A stretch of 47,507 bases of DNA from JAGLYZ01 sp049642725 (GCA_049642725.1 JBARPC010000005.1:1-47507), one strand, 5' to 3'; shown: positions 30,699 through 38,765, numbered from the stretch's first letter. A program made the numbers and translations. The notes: generated by a model from the letters alone, not told the origin.

Positions 30699-31241
30699 AT
30701 GTCTAATAATAATTTCAAAATTGCTCAAGACATCGTCGCTTCATACGAAGCTCGGATAAAGGTAATTCAGGCAACAGCTGAAGACACCCAAAAATTGCTT
30801 GAAGAATTTAGGGAAAAGAGAGAAAAGATGAGCCAGGAATTAAAAGGAGCTTTATCCCAACATGAATCTTTGAGAAAGAAAGATTTTGACAAAATGATGG
30901 AAGATATTTTAATTGCTCAAAAAACTCGAGAAGAAAATGTAAAACAAATGCTAGTTGATTTTCAAGATGAGGAAATGAAAGTTGTTGAGGGTTTAAGAGA
31001 AATGCTCAAAAAAGGAGAAAAATTAAGGCTCAAAGATTTTAAGGGTACTTTGGTTAAAATTAGAGAAGAACAAGAAATTCGAGAAAAAAAAACCCCCACT
31101 CGTATTGGCGAAGAATTAATTCGGATGAAATCAGAAGTTTGTGAGATGCTTGAAAATTTTAAGAGAGAGCGGGAAAAAGTGGCTTCGGAATGGAAAGAGA
31201 TGACGACCTCAGTGAATCAAAAACGAAATTTAAATAAATAA
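30699..31241 (+). CDS. GvpC-like coiled-coil gas vesicle protein (first copy)
   Basis: 180 residues from ATG 30699, almost wholly helical and charged. It shows a loose ~33-residue periodicity: QKLLEEFREKREKMSQEL, SQHESLRKKDFDKMMEDI, NVKQMLVDFQDEEMKVVEGL, LRLKDFKGTLVKI. Cyanobacterial GvpC has 33-residue repeats that bind along the shell ribs and stiffen it. The match is in pattern, not in close sequence. A second GvpC-like gene follows at 31708, and both lie next to gvpA, the normal place for gvpC. Confidence 0.6.
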   Translation: MSNNNFKIAQDIVASYEARIKVIQATAEDTQKLLEEFREKREKMSQELKGALSQHESLRKKDFDKMMEDILIAQKTREENVKQMLVDFQDEEMKVVEGLREMLKKGEKLRLKDFKGTLVKIREEQEIREKKTPTRIGEELIRMKSEVCEMLENFKREREKVASEWKEMTTSVNQKRNLNK

Positions 31242-31245
31242 TTAA

Positions 31246-31288
31246 CCCGCCAAAATTTTGCATCGCAAAACTTAGGCGGGTAAAGGTC
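31246..31288 (+). promoter_or_regulatory. Intergenic hairpin with AAAGGTC
   Basis: CCCGCC (31246-31251) pairs with GGCGGG (31275-31280), with inner TTTTGC/GCAAAA pairing, followed by TAAAGGTCAAAAACTATG. The motif stands just before the next gene's start. Confidence 0.6.
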
Positions 31289-31295
31289 AAAAACT

Positions 31296-31601
31296 ATGGC
31301 AAAAAAAGCATCAATTAAATACAAGATGATCACCTGTGCTTTCTGTAAAGGAAAAGGAATAGATCCTTTTGGAATTCCTTCAAAGTTGTCTAATTGCCAA
31401 GTGTGTTGGGGTAAAGGCAAAGTAGCCATTGCTGATATTCCTCATGAGACCTGCGGAGCTTGCGAGGGTTCAGGAATTTTTGAACATCATCGATTGCCTT
31501 GTTCGGTCTGCAAGGGGAAAGGAGTGGTTCCGAAAGACAGGAGGCAGGGATCGAAAGGAATGAATCCGGGCACGGGATTACCGGAAATCGGGAACTACTA
31601 A
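31296..31601 (+). CDS. DnaJ-type CxxCxGxG zinc-finger protein in the gas vesicle cluster
   Basis: 101 residues with four Cys-x2-Cys-x-Gly-x-Gly-type motifs: CAFCKGKG, CQVCWGKG, CGACEGSG and CSVCKGKG, as in the DnaJ zinc domain. No J domain or substrate-binding C-domain is present. In DnaJ this domain binds unfolded protein and zinc. A J domain without zinc finger sits in the GvpF-J fusion at 38766, so the two proteins together could rebuild a split DnaJ. Confidence 0.85.
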   Translation: MAKKASIKYKMITCAFCKGKGIDPFGIPSKLSNCQVCWGKGKVAIADIPHETCGACEGSGIFEHHRLPCSVCKGKGVVPKDRRQGSKGMNPGTGLPEIGNY

Positions 31602-31698
31602 AAAAGTCGAAACTTAACATAAAATTAATTAAATTTTTGATTTTTAATTAATCTAATGTCTCATTAATTTTAGTCATTAGAATTAATTATTAGTCATT

Positions 31699-32226
31699 GT
31701 GAATAATATGGCTTACGCACAAGAAATGAAAAATTTAGCGGCCGAAATCAAAACCTCTCATCAAGACCGAACTCAATATATAGCGGACGTTAAAGATGCT
31801 ACTCATGAATTGATTGCTAAATTTCAAGGAGAATTGAAAGAAATGGCTAGAGATCTGAAAGATTTTCTGGCAAAAAGTGAAGATACAAGAAAGAAAGATT
31901 TTGATGGAATGATGAAAGGGATTCAAGTAAAGATTAAGGAAATTCAAGGCGATGTAAAAGATTTCTTAGCCGAAAGTGAAGAAAAAAGAATGGCCGATTT
32001 TAAAGTCACAATGAAAGATATTACTGATAGAGTTGATGATATAAAGAAAACCGCAAGGGGAATGCTTGGCAACTATAAAACAGAGAGAAAAGAGGCAGCT
32101 GGTTATTGGGGAAGATTGAAAGGCAAAGAGGCTGCAGTAGTCAAAGAAGCGGTAGTTGAAGAAGCGGTAGCTGAAGAAGCGGAAGAAGAAGCGCCAAAAA
32201 GAAAAAAAGGAAGAAGGAAGAAATAA
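31699..32226 (+). CDS. GvpC-like repeat protein (second copy)
   Basis: 175 residues from GTG 31699, or 172 from ATG 31708. Helical repeats align well to each other: GELKEMARDLKDFLAKSEDTRKKDF, GDVKDFLAESEEKRMADF, then KDITDRVDDIKKTARGMLGNY. The LKxFLxxSxxxRxxDF pattern is close to that of GvpC repeats. The tail is Ala/Glu/Val-rich then strongly basic (PKRKKGRRKK). It likely coats or stiffens the gas vesicle surface. It precedes gvpN, the gene order gvpA-gvpC-gvpN known from cyanobacteria. Confidence 0.7.
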   Translation: MNNMAYAQEMKNLAAEIKTSHQDRTQYIADVKDATHELIAKFQGELKEMARDLKDFLAKSEDTRKKDFDGMMKGIQVKIKEIQGDVKDFLAESEEKRMADFKVTMKDITDRVDDIKKTARGMLGNYKTERKEAAGYWGRLKGKEAAVVKEAVVEEAVAEEAEEEAPKRKKGRRKK

Positions 32227-32233
32227 TTCGTAT

Positions 32234-32283
32234 CCGAAGCCGCAAATTCGTAAATTCGTACAACGGTTTCGGTAAAAAGGTCG
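32234..32283 (+). promoter_or_regulatory. Intergenic hairpin with AAAGGTCG before gvpN
   Basis: CCGAAGCCG (32234-32242) pairs with CGGTTTCGG (32264-32272), then TAAAAAGGTCGAA (to about 32285). It lies about 35 bp before the gvpN start. Confidence 0.6.
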
Positions 32284-32315
32284 AATTTAATTTATATTCT
32301 AGTAAATTGAGAGAT

Positions 32316-33245
32316 ATGCCTTATTTATCATCAGAAGAAGAACAAGCTATTATTGAGCCAAAACCAATGGCTGATTTTGTTGAGACACCTTACATTAAGC
32401 GATTGACTCGCCGAGCTTTGAATTATCTCAAAGTTGGAATTCCAGTCCATTTTAGGGGTCCGACTGGAACCGGTAAAACCACTTTAGCTTTACATGTAGC
32501 AAGCAAAATTGGAAGACCGGCAGTCCTTTTGCATGGAGACGACGAATATAAAACTTCTGATTTAGTGGGAGGCGAACACGGTTATCGTTACCGCTATTTA
32601 AAAGACAATTTTATTTCCAGCGTTCTTAAGGTAGAGCAAGATATGTATAAGCGCTGGACGGACAACCGCTTAACATTAGCCTGTAAAAATGGTTTCACCA
32701 TGATTTATGATGAATTTACTCGTTCAAAACCAGAAGCCAATAATATTTTACTCTCCATTTTACAAGAAAAAGTGATGGACTTGCCGGCCCAAAGACAGGG
32801 AGAGGAAGCTCATTATTTGCAAGTTCATCCCAATTTCTGCGCTGTTTTTACCTCTAATCCCGAAGAGTACGCTGGCACTCATAAAGCCCAAGATGCTTTG
32901 AGAGATAGAATGGTTACTATGGACCTGGATTATTTTGACCGAAAAACCGAAGTAGCAATAACTCAAACAAAATCTGGCCTTTCTGAAGAAGATTCCGGGA
33001 AAATAGTTAATGTGGTCAGAGGAATGAGAACGCACAATCCCTGCGAATTTCCTCCTACTGTAAGAAGCTGCATTACTTTAGCTAAGGCTGTAGTAATTAA
33101 TAGAGGAAAGGTTTCGGTTGCCGATTCCGTTTTTCGAGAATTGGCTCAAGATGTATTAGTTTCTCAAACTACTCGAAGCCCTTGGTCACCAAAACGAAAA
33201 GAGATAAAAGAATTGGTTGAAGGATTAATTAATAAATATTGCTAA
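32316..33245 (+). CDS. gvpN: Gas vesicle AAA+ ATPase GvpN
   Basis: About 309 residues, MoxR-type AAA+. Walker A is GPTGTGKTT (about 46-54), Walker B IYDEFTR (about 132), sensor 1 CAVFTSNP. The stretch LLHGDDEYKTSDLVGG is the GvpN-typical loop. GvpN is needed for growth of gas vesicles past the initial bicones. ATG 32316 is preferred over TTG 32307. The next gene starts after 3 bp. Confidence 0.93.
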   Translation: MPYLSSEEEQAIIEPKPMADFVETPYIKRLTRRALNYLKVGIPVHFRGPTGTGKTTLALHVASKIGRPAVLLHGDDEYKTSDLVGGEHGYRYRYLKDNFISSVLKVEQDMYKRWTDNRLTLACKNGFTMIYDEFTRSKPEANNILLSILQEKVMDLPAQRQGEEAHYLQVHPNFCAVFTSNPEEYAGTHKAQDALRDRMVTMDLDYFDRKTEVAITQTKSGLSEEDSGKIVNVVRGMRTHNPCEFPPTVRSCITLAKAVVINRGKVSVADSVFRELAQDVLVSQTTRSPWSPKRKEIKELVEGLINKYC

Positions 33246-33248
33246 AAT

Positions 33249-33593
33249 ATGAAAACTTCAATAAAAACACTTCAAGATGTTAGTGGCTTCCACGATCTTA
33301 GAACATATACTGGAGCAGTTAGGAAAAGCGGCAAGCCAGCGCTTCCCACCACGAATATCCTAGATCTTTATATGCGAAGGAATGAAAGAGATAGGTTGGT
33401 CAAGGAATTAAAACTGGTGAAAAGAAGAAGGGTGCAGTTGCGCGGAAGATTAAAAGACGTAGAGAAGGAGATGACGAAACTTCTCGTTAAGGCTACCAAA
33501 ACAGCAGTAGACATAAGAGGAGAAACGATAAGGGGCGGCTTAAGTTCAATTGAGGAATCGAAAAAGAAAGGAAAAATGGTATTAGGATATTAA
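33249..33593 (+). CDS. Basic coiled-coil protein of the gas vesicle cluster
   Basis: 114 residues. An N-terminal segment (VSGFHDLRTYTGAVRKSGKPALPTTNI) is followed by a strongly basic coiled coil (LYMRRNERDRLVKELKLVKRRRVQLRGRLKDVEKEMTKLL, about 40-80). I do not recognise a named Gvp family. It is tightly spaced behind gvpN, suggesting an accessory or assembly role. Confidence 0.55.
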   Translation: MKTSIKTLQDVSGFHDLRTYTGAVRKSGKPALPTTNILDLYMRRNERDRLVKELKLVKRRRVQLRGRLKDVEKEMTKLLVKATKTAVDIRGETIRGGLSSIEESKKKGKMVLGY

Positions 33594-33628
33594 ATTCTAA
33601 TAATTTGTGTTTAAGTTAGTGAATATTT

Positions 33629-33943
33629 ATGGGCATTATGACTACGAACGAGCTAAGAGTTTTATCTATTATTTGGGATTGGGGAGGAGAAGCATCGGTT
33701 GATATTATTGCCAGAGAAGTTGGTATTAGCATTGATTATGCAAGGCTTTTATGTGAAAGTTTGGGAAGAGAAGGCTGTATAGATTTTTTGGGCTCCAAAC
33801 TCTGCAAAATAAAAAGTAAAGGAAAGGTAATGGTAGCAAGTAAAAAGGGCCAGAATCCCCAAAAAATTGTTATCCCAGAAAGGCCGAGCAGATTCGGCTT
33901 AGGCAAAGATAAAAGAGGAAGAATTATTTTAAATTATGGTTAA
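33629..33943 (+). CDS. Winged-helix protein (paralogue 1)
   Basis: 104 residues. The wHTH spans about 5-65: ELRVLSIIWDWGGEASVDIIAREVGISIDYARLLCESLGREGCIDFLG, with the recognition helix at DYARLLCESL. The C-terminus (QNPQKIVIPERPSRFGLGKD) is extended and basic. The protein at 37263-37709 shares the D-Y-x-R-x-x-C-x-x-L-x-R pattern, so the two are paralogues. It overlaps the Hsp20 gene by 8 bp. Role: a local regulator, or a protein-binding wHTH. Confidence 0.65.
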   Translation: MGIMTTNELRVLSIIWDWGGEASVDIIAREVGISIDYARLLCESLGREGCIDFLGSKLCKIKSKGKVMVASKKGQNPQKIVIPERPSRFGLGKDKRGRIILNYG

Positions 33944-34544
33944 AAAATATAAATTTAAAAAAACTGAAAAGGGAAAAACCGATCAGGCTAGAGAAGAATT
34001 GAAAAATCTGGAAGATTTGCCTTTGGTCGGTGGACTTCTCAAAGGATTGGGAAAATTCGTTGATCTGGCAGAAAGAGTAGAAGAAGCCGGAGGAGAGATT
34101 AAAAAGAAAGGAGAGATAAAAAGCGATGAGGGAAAGGTAAGGGGTATTTATGGATTTTCGATAAAAAGCGGAATCGGGGAGAGGCCGAAATTTCAAACTT
34201 TTGGCAATATAAAACCAATTAAAAAAGAAGCTAAAGCAAAACCGGAATTTAAAATCACGGAGACCAGAGAACCGATGGTGGATGTTTTTAATGAGAAAGA
34301 CCATGTTTTGATTGTAGCTGAGCTTCCTGGAGTAAGCGAAGACAGTATCAACTTGGATCTAAAAGGAGATATTTTGATCTTAGAAGCTGGAGATGAAAAA
34401 AGAAAGTATTCAAAAGAAATTTTGCTTCCCCGTTCGACTTCGCCTGGACGAAGTCCTGGCGGGCGGGCAGCGAAAGTTGATTTTGACGGGAGAGAAGAAA
34501 ACTTTAAGAATGGAGTACTTGAAGTAAAGATGAGAAAAATATGA
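33936..34544 (+). CDS. gvpH: Hsp20/alpha-crystallin protein (GvpH-like) with an in-frame palindromic insert
   Basis: 202 residues. The N-half resembles GvpH (ENLEDLPLVGGLLKGLGKFVDLAERVEEAG pattern). The C-half is an Hsp20 beta-sandwich: EPMVDVFNEKDHVLIVAELPGVSEDSINLDLKGDILILEAG in parts, ending NGVLEVKMRK. Between EILLP and VDFDG lies about 14-15 extra residues (RSTSPGRSPGGRAA) encoded by a DNA palindrome. GvpH-type small heat-shock proteins keep Gvp subunits soluble. Stop and start overlap the next gene by 4 bp. Confidence 0.85.
   Translation: MVKKYKFKKTEKGKTDQAREELKNLEDLPLVGGLLKGLGKFVDLAERVEEAGGEIKKKGEIKSDEGKVRGIYGFSIKSGIGERPKFQTFGNIKPIKKEAKAKPEFKITETREPMVDVFNEKDHVLIVAELPGVSEDSINLDLKGDILILEAGDEKRKYSKEILLPRSTSPGRSPGGRAAKVDFDGREENFKNGVLEVKMRKI
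34436..34455. repeat. Palindrome inserted in the Hsp20 coding sequence
   Basis: GACTTCG-CCTGGA-CGAAGTC is a perfect 7-bp inverted repeat with a 6-nt loop. It is part of a ~45-bp GC-rich segment that stays in frame and adds residues to a surface turn. The base composition differs clearly from the surrounding AT-rich gene. Confidence 0.7.
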
Positions 34545-36697
34545 CAGCTATTTTCAAAATAGCAGAAGCAGAATCAAAAGATGTAGGGAGGGCTATTGTC
34601 CGAATTGACCCAAAAGATCTTTCCAAAGTTAAAGCTGAAATTGGAGATATAGTGGAAGTTAAAAGTGCCAAGGAAAAAGTTAAGAAAAAAACAGTAGCTA
34701 AATTGATGCCGGCTTTCGAAGAAATGCGCGGCAAGGGAATCTTACAAATGGATGGAATTTTAAGGGATAATATTAAGGTTGGTTTAAACGAGAAGATAAA
34801 GATTAAAAAGATAGAGACGAACCTCGCTTCAACTATAGTTTTAAAACCTTTAACTTCGGAAAGCTCTTTAAAAGAGACCGATTCAGAATACTTAGCTCAA
34901 ATATTGGATGGGGCACCAGTTATTACAGAGAATAAAATCCGGGCAACCTTTTTCGGATCAAAATTTCAAGACTTTTTAGTGGAAGATACTGATCCCGACG
35001 GGGCAGTTTTGATAAATTCCGAAACAACAATCAAAATTAAGGGGGCTGCCAAAGCAAAAAGAGGAGTAGGGATTACTTACGAGGATATTGGCGGCCTTAA
35101 AAAAGAAATGGGGAAAATTAGAGAAATGATTGAGCTTCCCTTGAAATATCCTGAGGTTTTTGAAAGATTAGGAATTGATGCTCCAAAGGGAGTATTGCTT
35201 CATGGTCCTCCGGGCTGCGGAAAAACTTTAATTGCCAGAGCTATTGCCAATGAAACTGACGCTTATTTTACCCATATTTCGGGACCGGAAATAATGGGTA
35301 AGTTTTATGGGGAATCCGAAGGAAGATTAAGAGAAGTATTTGAAACAGCCGAATCTAATGCTCCAGCTATTTTAGCAATAGATGAAATTGATGCTATTGC
35401 CCCTAAACGTGAAGATATGGGGGGAGAAAAACAGGTAGAAAGAAGAGTAGTGGCTCAACTTTTGGCTTTAATGGACGGATTAGAATCTCGAGGAGATTTA
35501 ATTGTAATCGGAATTACCAATATTCCTAATACTTTAGATCCTGCCTTAAGAAGACCGGGAAGATTTGATCGAGAAATTTCAATTCCTATTCCTGATAAAA
35601 ACGGCAGAAAAGAAATATTAGAAATTCATACCCGGGGAATGCCTCTAACTAAGAACTTTGATTTAGAGAAACTGGCTGAGATTACTCACGGTTTTGTAGG
35701 AGCAGATTTGGAGGCCCTAGCCAGAGAAGCGGCGATGTCGGCCCTGAGAGAGATTATGCCAGAGATTGAATTTGAAAAAGAATATATTCCTTATAAAAAA
35801 CTTTTGGGCATTGAAGTAACCATGGATCATTTCCGAGAGGCACTGAAAGAAGTTGAACCCTCGGCTTTAAGAGAAGTATTTACTGAGATTCCTAATGTCA
35901 GGTGGGAAGATGTCGGAGGGTTAGAGGACATAAAACAGACCCTCAAAGAAGCTATTGAATGGCCATTAAAATACGGAAAGCTCTTTGATCATTCAAAAAC
36001 CAGTCCCCCTAAAGGAATATTGCTTTCAGGGCCTCCGGGTACCGGAAAAACTTTAATAGCTAAAGCAGTAGCTTCTGAATGCGGAGTCAATTTTATTTCA
36101 GTTAAGGGCCCCCAACTTTTATCCCGTTGGGTTGGAGAAAGCGAAAAGGGAGTAAGAGAAGTTTTCAAAAAAGCAAAGCAATCCTCTCCCTGTATTGTCT
36201 TTTTTGATGAAATCGACAGTTTGGTTCCGGCTCGAAACCAATCTTCAGATTCCCATGTAACAGAACGGGTGGTTAGCCAATTTCTTACCGAACTTGACGG
36301 CATAGAAGAGCTTAAAGGAGTAGTAATTCTAGGAGCAACTAATCGATTGAATTTAATTGATTCTGCTTTACTGAGAGCCGGAAGATTCGATTTTCTCTTG
36401 GAAGTTCCAAAACCCGATGAAAAAACTAGGCTGAAAATATTCAAAATTCATACTCAAGGCAAGCCCTTGGCTCAAGATGTAGATTTTAAAATCCTAGGTA
36501 GGGAAACAGAGGGGCTTACCGGAGCTGATATTGAAACCATTTGTAAAAAAGCATCCATAATGGCAATTAGAGAGTTTGTGAATTCAAGCAACCCCAAAGG
36601 AAAGCTTTCGGCTTCCTACGTGGCAGGCCAAAACGAGAAAAATTTTAAAATTAAATTTAAATATTTTAAAGAAGCATTAAAGAATTTAAAGACATAA
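34541..36697 (+). CDS. Cdc48/VAT-like double AAA ATPase
   Basis: 718 residues: an N-terminal double-psi-barrel substrate-binding domain (about 1-180, DVGRAIVRIDPKDL...), then two AAA modules. D1 has GPPGCGKT (about 224) and DEIDAIAPKRE. D2 has GPPGTGKT (about 496) and DEIDSLVPAR. Both contain arginine fingers (RRPGRFDREI, RAGRFDFLLE). The D2 pore loop is RWVGESEKG. This is the archaeal VAT/p97 architecture, an unfoldase that remodels protein complexes. Its place between Hsp20 and other Gvp genes suggests disassembly or quality control of Gvp subunits. Confidence 0.93.
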   Translation: MTAIFKIAEAESKDVGRAIVRIDPKDLSKVKAEIGDIVEVKSAKEKVKKKTVAKLMPAFEEMRGKGILQMDGILRDNIKVGLNEKIKIKKIETNLASTIVLKPLTSESSLKETDSEYLAQILDGAPVITENKIRATFFGSKFQDFLVEDTDPDGAVLINSETTIKIKGAAKAKRGVGITYEDIGGLKKEMGKIREMIELPLKYPEVFERLGIDAPKGVLLHGPPGCGKTLIARAIANETDAYFTHISGPEIMGKFYGESEGRLREVFETAESNAPAILAIDEIDAIAPKREDMGGEKQVERRVVAQLLALMDGLESRGDLIVIGITNIPNTLDPALRRPGRFDREISIPIPDKNGRKEILEIHTRGMPLTKNFDLEKLAEITHGFVGADLEALAREAAMSALREIMPEIEFEKEYIPYKKLLGIEVTMDHFREALKEVEPSALREVFTEIPNVRWEDVGGLEDIKQTLKEAIEWPLKYGKLFDHSKTSPPKGILLSGPPGTGKTLIAKAVASECGVNFISVKGPQLLSRWVGESEKGVREVFKKAKQSSPCIVFFDEIDSLVPARNQSSDSHVTERVVSQFLTELDGIEELKGVVILGATNRLNLIDSALLRAGRFDFLLEVPKPDEKTRLKIFKIHTQGKPLAQDVDFKILGRETEGLTGADIETICKKASIMAIREFVNSSNPKGKLSASYVAGQNEKNFKIKFKYFKEALKNLKT

Positions 36698-36698
36698 T

Positions 36699-37211
36699 AT
36701 GCCCAATATAGAAGATCTAAAGCAAGCACAACAGCAATTAAACCCCCACACCAAACGAGGACAAATCGCTGAAAGCGATTCAGTTGGAGAAGCCAGTCCT
36801 CGTTCTGGTGTGGGGGTAAAGGAAAGCGAGCAAGACCCAAAAGACACTAAAAATTTTCCCAGAAGAACTTCTCCTCCCTTCACTGTTTCCAGAGCTGTTA
36901 GCGAAGTGCCTGACGTTTCTCTAAACAAGAAGGAAATTCAAGGACAGGAGGAGAAGAGTTGGGTTTCTCCCCAAGAATGGCAAAAAGAAATCTTAAATGA
37001 AAAGCAAAAACTTGAAAAGGCGTCTAAGGAAATAGAAAATTGGCAGGCAAAAATTCAAGAACGGCTTGGGATAATAAAAAAATTAGAATCTCAAAGCGAA
37101 AAAATAGATGAAGCGGTAGGGGAACTTCAGCAGAAAATAGTTTTAGTAAAAAAAGAAAATAATACTTTCTTGTATCAAATAAGAACCTCTCGCTTCGCTC
37201 GAGAACCTTGA
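36699..37211 (+). CDS. Coiled-coil protein with palindrome-derived segments
   Basis: 170 residues. After MPNIEDLKQAQQQLN comes a low-complexity stretch encoded by a 74-bp inverted repeat (36743-36816). The C-half is a coiled coil (EWQKEILNEKQKLEKASKEIENWQAKIQERLGIIKKLESQSEKIDEAVGELQ, in parts). The last residues RTSRFAREP come from an AAGAACCT-type hairpin repeat. The original protein was probably a short coiled-coil Gvp accessory factor later interrupted by elements. The ATG follows the Cdc48 stop by one base. Confidence 0.5.
   Translation: MPNIEDLKQAQQQLNPHTKRGQIAESDSVGEASPRSGVGVKESEQDPKDTKNFPRRTSPPFTVSRAVSEVPDVSLNKKEIQGQEEKSWVSPQEWQKEILNEKQKLEKASKEIENWQAKIQERLGIIKKLESQSEKIDEAVGELQQKIVLVKKENNTFLYQIRTSRFAREP
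36743..36816. repeat. 74-bp inverted repeat inside a coding sequence
   Basis: CCCCCACACCA (36743-36753) pairs with TGGTGTGGGGG (36806-36816). ACGAGGAC (36755-36762) pairs with GTCCTCGT (36796-36803). An inner ATCGCT-GAA-AGCGAT hairpin sits between. The frame is kept through the whole structure. Confidence 0.9.
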
Positions 37212-37216
37212 TTCCT
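37184..37216. repeat. AAGAACCT-type hairpin at the end of a CDS
   Basis: AAGAACCTCTCGCTTCGCTC, then GAGAACCTTGATT, has inverted ends (GGTTCT/AGAACC) and a CTCG core. It is related to the twin repeats at 29082-29162 read on the other strand and, like the second of them, supplies the last codons and stop of a gene. Confidence 0.6.
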
Positions 37217-37268
37217 GCCGGCACTAATGTATAAACATATAATTTTGAATTAAAAAACAATATTGAAC

Positions 37269-37709
37269 ATGGAAACCGAGTTGGAAATTTTAAAGAAGAT
37301 TCTGAAAAATAAAAAATCTGCTTACGTTCGATTGATTTCTGTTCAAACTGGCCTTGGCGCAGATTATGTTCGATATATTTGTAAAAATTTACAAAGAAAA
37401 AATTTAATAAAAAAGCAGGGGAGAGATGAATATTCAATAAACCACGCAGGAGAAAAGGAATTGGAAAAAAGGGGATTAATTAAAACAAAAGGGATTTTCC
37501 AAAGTTCACAAACTGGTTGTCCAGCTTTTGCAAAATTAGCTCTGTGGAAACCAAAGGAAATTAAAGTTGGAACAACTCCTGTTGTTAGAGCTAAAATTGA
37601 AAAAAAATTGAATTTTCCTGAATTAAAAGAAGAAAAGTTAACCATTGGTAAAAAGGTCGAAAAAGCAGTATCATTTCTTAAAAAATTAAAAGGAAAGGAG
37701 GGATTCTAA
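37269..37709 (+). CDS. Winged-helix protein (paralogue 2)
   Basis: About 146-148 residues (ATG 37269 gives METELEI). wHTH: LEILKKILKNKKSAYVRLISVQTGLGADYVRYICKNLQRKNLIKKQGRDEYSINHAGEKEL (in parts), with recognition helix DYVRYICKNL. It aligns with the protein at 33629-33943. The middle (GIFQSSQTGCPAFAKLALWKPKEI) looks inserted. The end (LTIGKKVEKAVSFLKKLKGKEGF) is basic and helical. Role as for paralogue 1. Confidence 0.6.
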   Translation: METELEILKKILKNKKSAYVRLISVQTGLGADYVRYICKNLQRKNLIKKQGRDEYSINHAGEKELEKRGLIKTKGIFQSSQTGCPAFAKLALWKPKEIKVGTTPVVRAKIEKKLNFPELKEEKLTIGKKVEKAVSFLKKLKGKEGF

Positions 37710-37717
37710 AAAGGATT

Positions 37718-38761
37718 ATGAAAAAAGGAAAGAAGAAAATTAAACAATCGCAAGCTATGCCATCTCAAATTGGAAGAGGTTTAGATGTAGGGACTACTTT
37801 CATCTATTCAGCCCAGAAAATGGGTTCGGAAGTGAAATTTAATACTGAGCGAAACGCGTTCTTTGATATTGAGCGAAATGATTTCGTTGAAAACATATTA
37901 AAAAAATCCAATGTAAAATGCGCCCTAAAGGGAGATAAACTCTGTGTGATAGGAGAAAATGCGCTAAAATTTGCCAATGTTTTTGGCAAAGAAACGAGAC
38001 GTTCTTTAAAAAGCGGAGTAATTAGTCCCCAAGAAGAGGATGCTTTACCGATTCTAAATCTAATTATTGAAAATACTTTAGGTCCCCATCGCCATAAGGG
38101 CGAAACTATCTTTTATTCAGTTCCGGGCGCTCCGGTAGACGCTGATTTCAATGTAATTTACCATGAACAGATTTTAAGAAGAATGCTTCAGAATTTGGGA
38201 TATGAGCCAAAATCTATCAATGAGGGATTAGCAGTGATTTATTCTGAATTGGCTAATAATGATTTTACAGGGATGGGAATTTCTTTCGGCGGAGGAATGG
38301 CTAATGTTTGCCTGGCAGTAATGTCTATTCCAGTGTTTTCTTTCAGTATAGCCAAAGCAGGTGATTGGATAGATGCAGAAGTTGCGCGAGTAAGTAATGA
38401 AACTGGAAGCAAAATTACCGCAATTAAAGAATCCAGATTAGACCTTACGAAACCGGAAAATAGCTTAACTAAAATAGAGCAAGCTCTTTCTATTTATTAC
38501 AATCATTTAATCGAATATGTATTGAGTTGTGTTAAAAATGAAATTGAAAAGCAAAACAAAATGCCTTTATTAGAAAGCCCTATTTCTATTGTTATTTCTG
38601 GAGGAACAGCCAAGCCCAAAGGATTTTTAGAAAGATTTAAGACAGCCCTAAATAAAACTAATCTCCCCTTAAAAATCGGAGAAGTGAAACTGGCTTCCCA
38701 TCCTCTCCACACTGTAGCCAAAGGCGCGCTAATCGCAGCAATTGCTGATAAGGGAAAATGA
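37718..38761 (+). CDS. Actin-like (MreB/FtsA/ParM-fold) ATPase in the gas vesicle cluster
   Basis: 347 residues. Phosphate 1 motif: GRGLDVGTTFIYSA (about 19-32). Phosphate 2: GMGISFGGGMANVCL (about 185-199). Adenosine motif: IVISGGTAKPKGF (about 289-301). These define the actin/Hsp70/sugar-kinase (ASKHA) fold; size and motif spacing fit MreB/ParM-like actins rather than Hsp70. A bacterial actin here could form tracks that place or segregate gas vesicles, as MamK does for magnetosomes. That role is inference. It lies directly before a GvpF/L gene. Confidence 0.8.
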   Translation: MKKGKKKIKQSQAMPSQIGRGLDVGTTFIYSAQKMGSEVKFNTERNAFFDIERNDFVENILKKSNVKCALKGDKLCVIGENALKFANVFGKETRRSLKSGVISPQEEDALPILNLIIENTLGPHRHKGETIFYSVPGAPVDADFNVIYHEQILRRMLQNLGYEPKSINEGLAVIYSELANNDFTGMGISFGGGMANVCLAVMSIPVFSFSIAKAGDWIDAEVARVSNETGSKITAIKESRLDLTKPENSLTKIEQALSIYYNHLIEYVLSCVKNEIEKQNKMPLLESPISIVISGGTAKPKGFLERFKTALNKTNLPLKIGEVKLASHPLHTVAKGALIAAIADKGK

Positions 38762-38765
38762 CATT

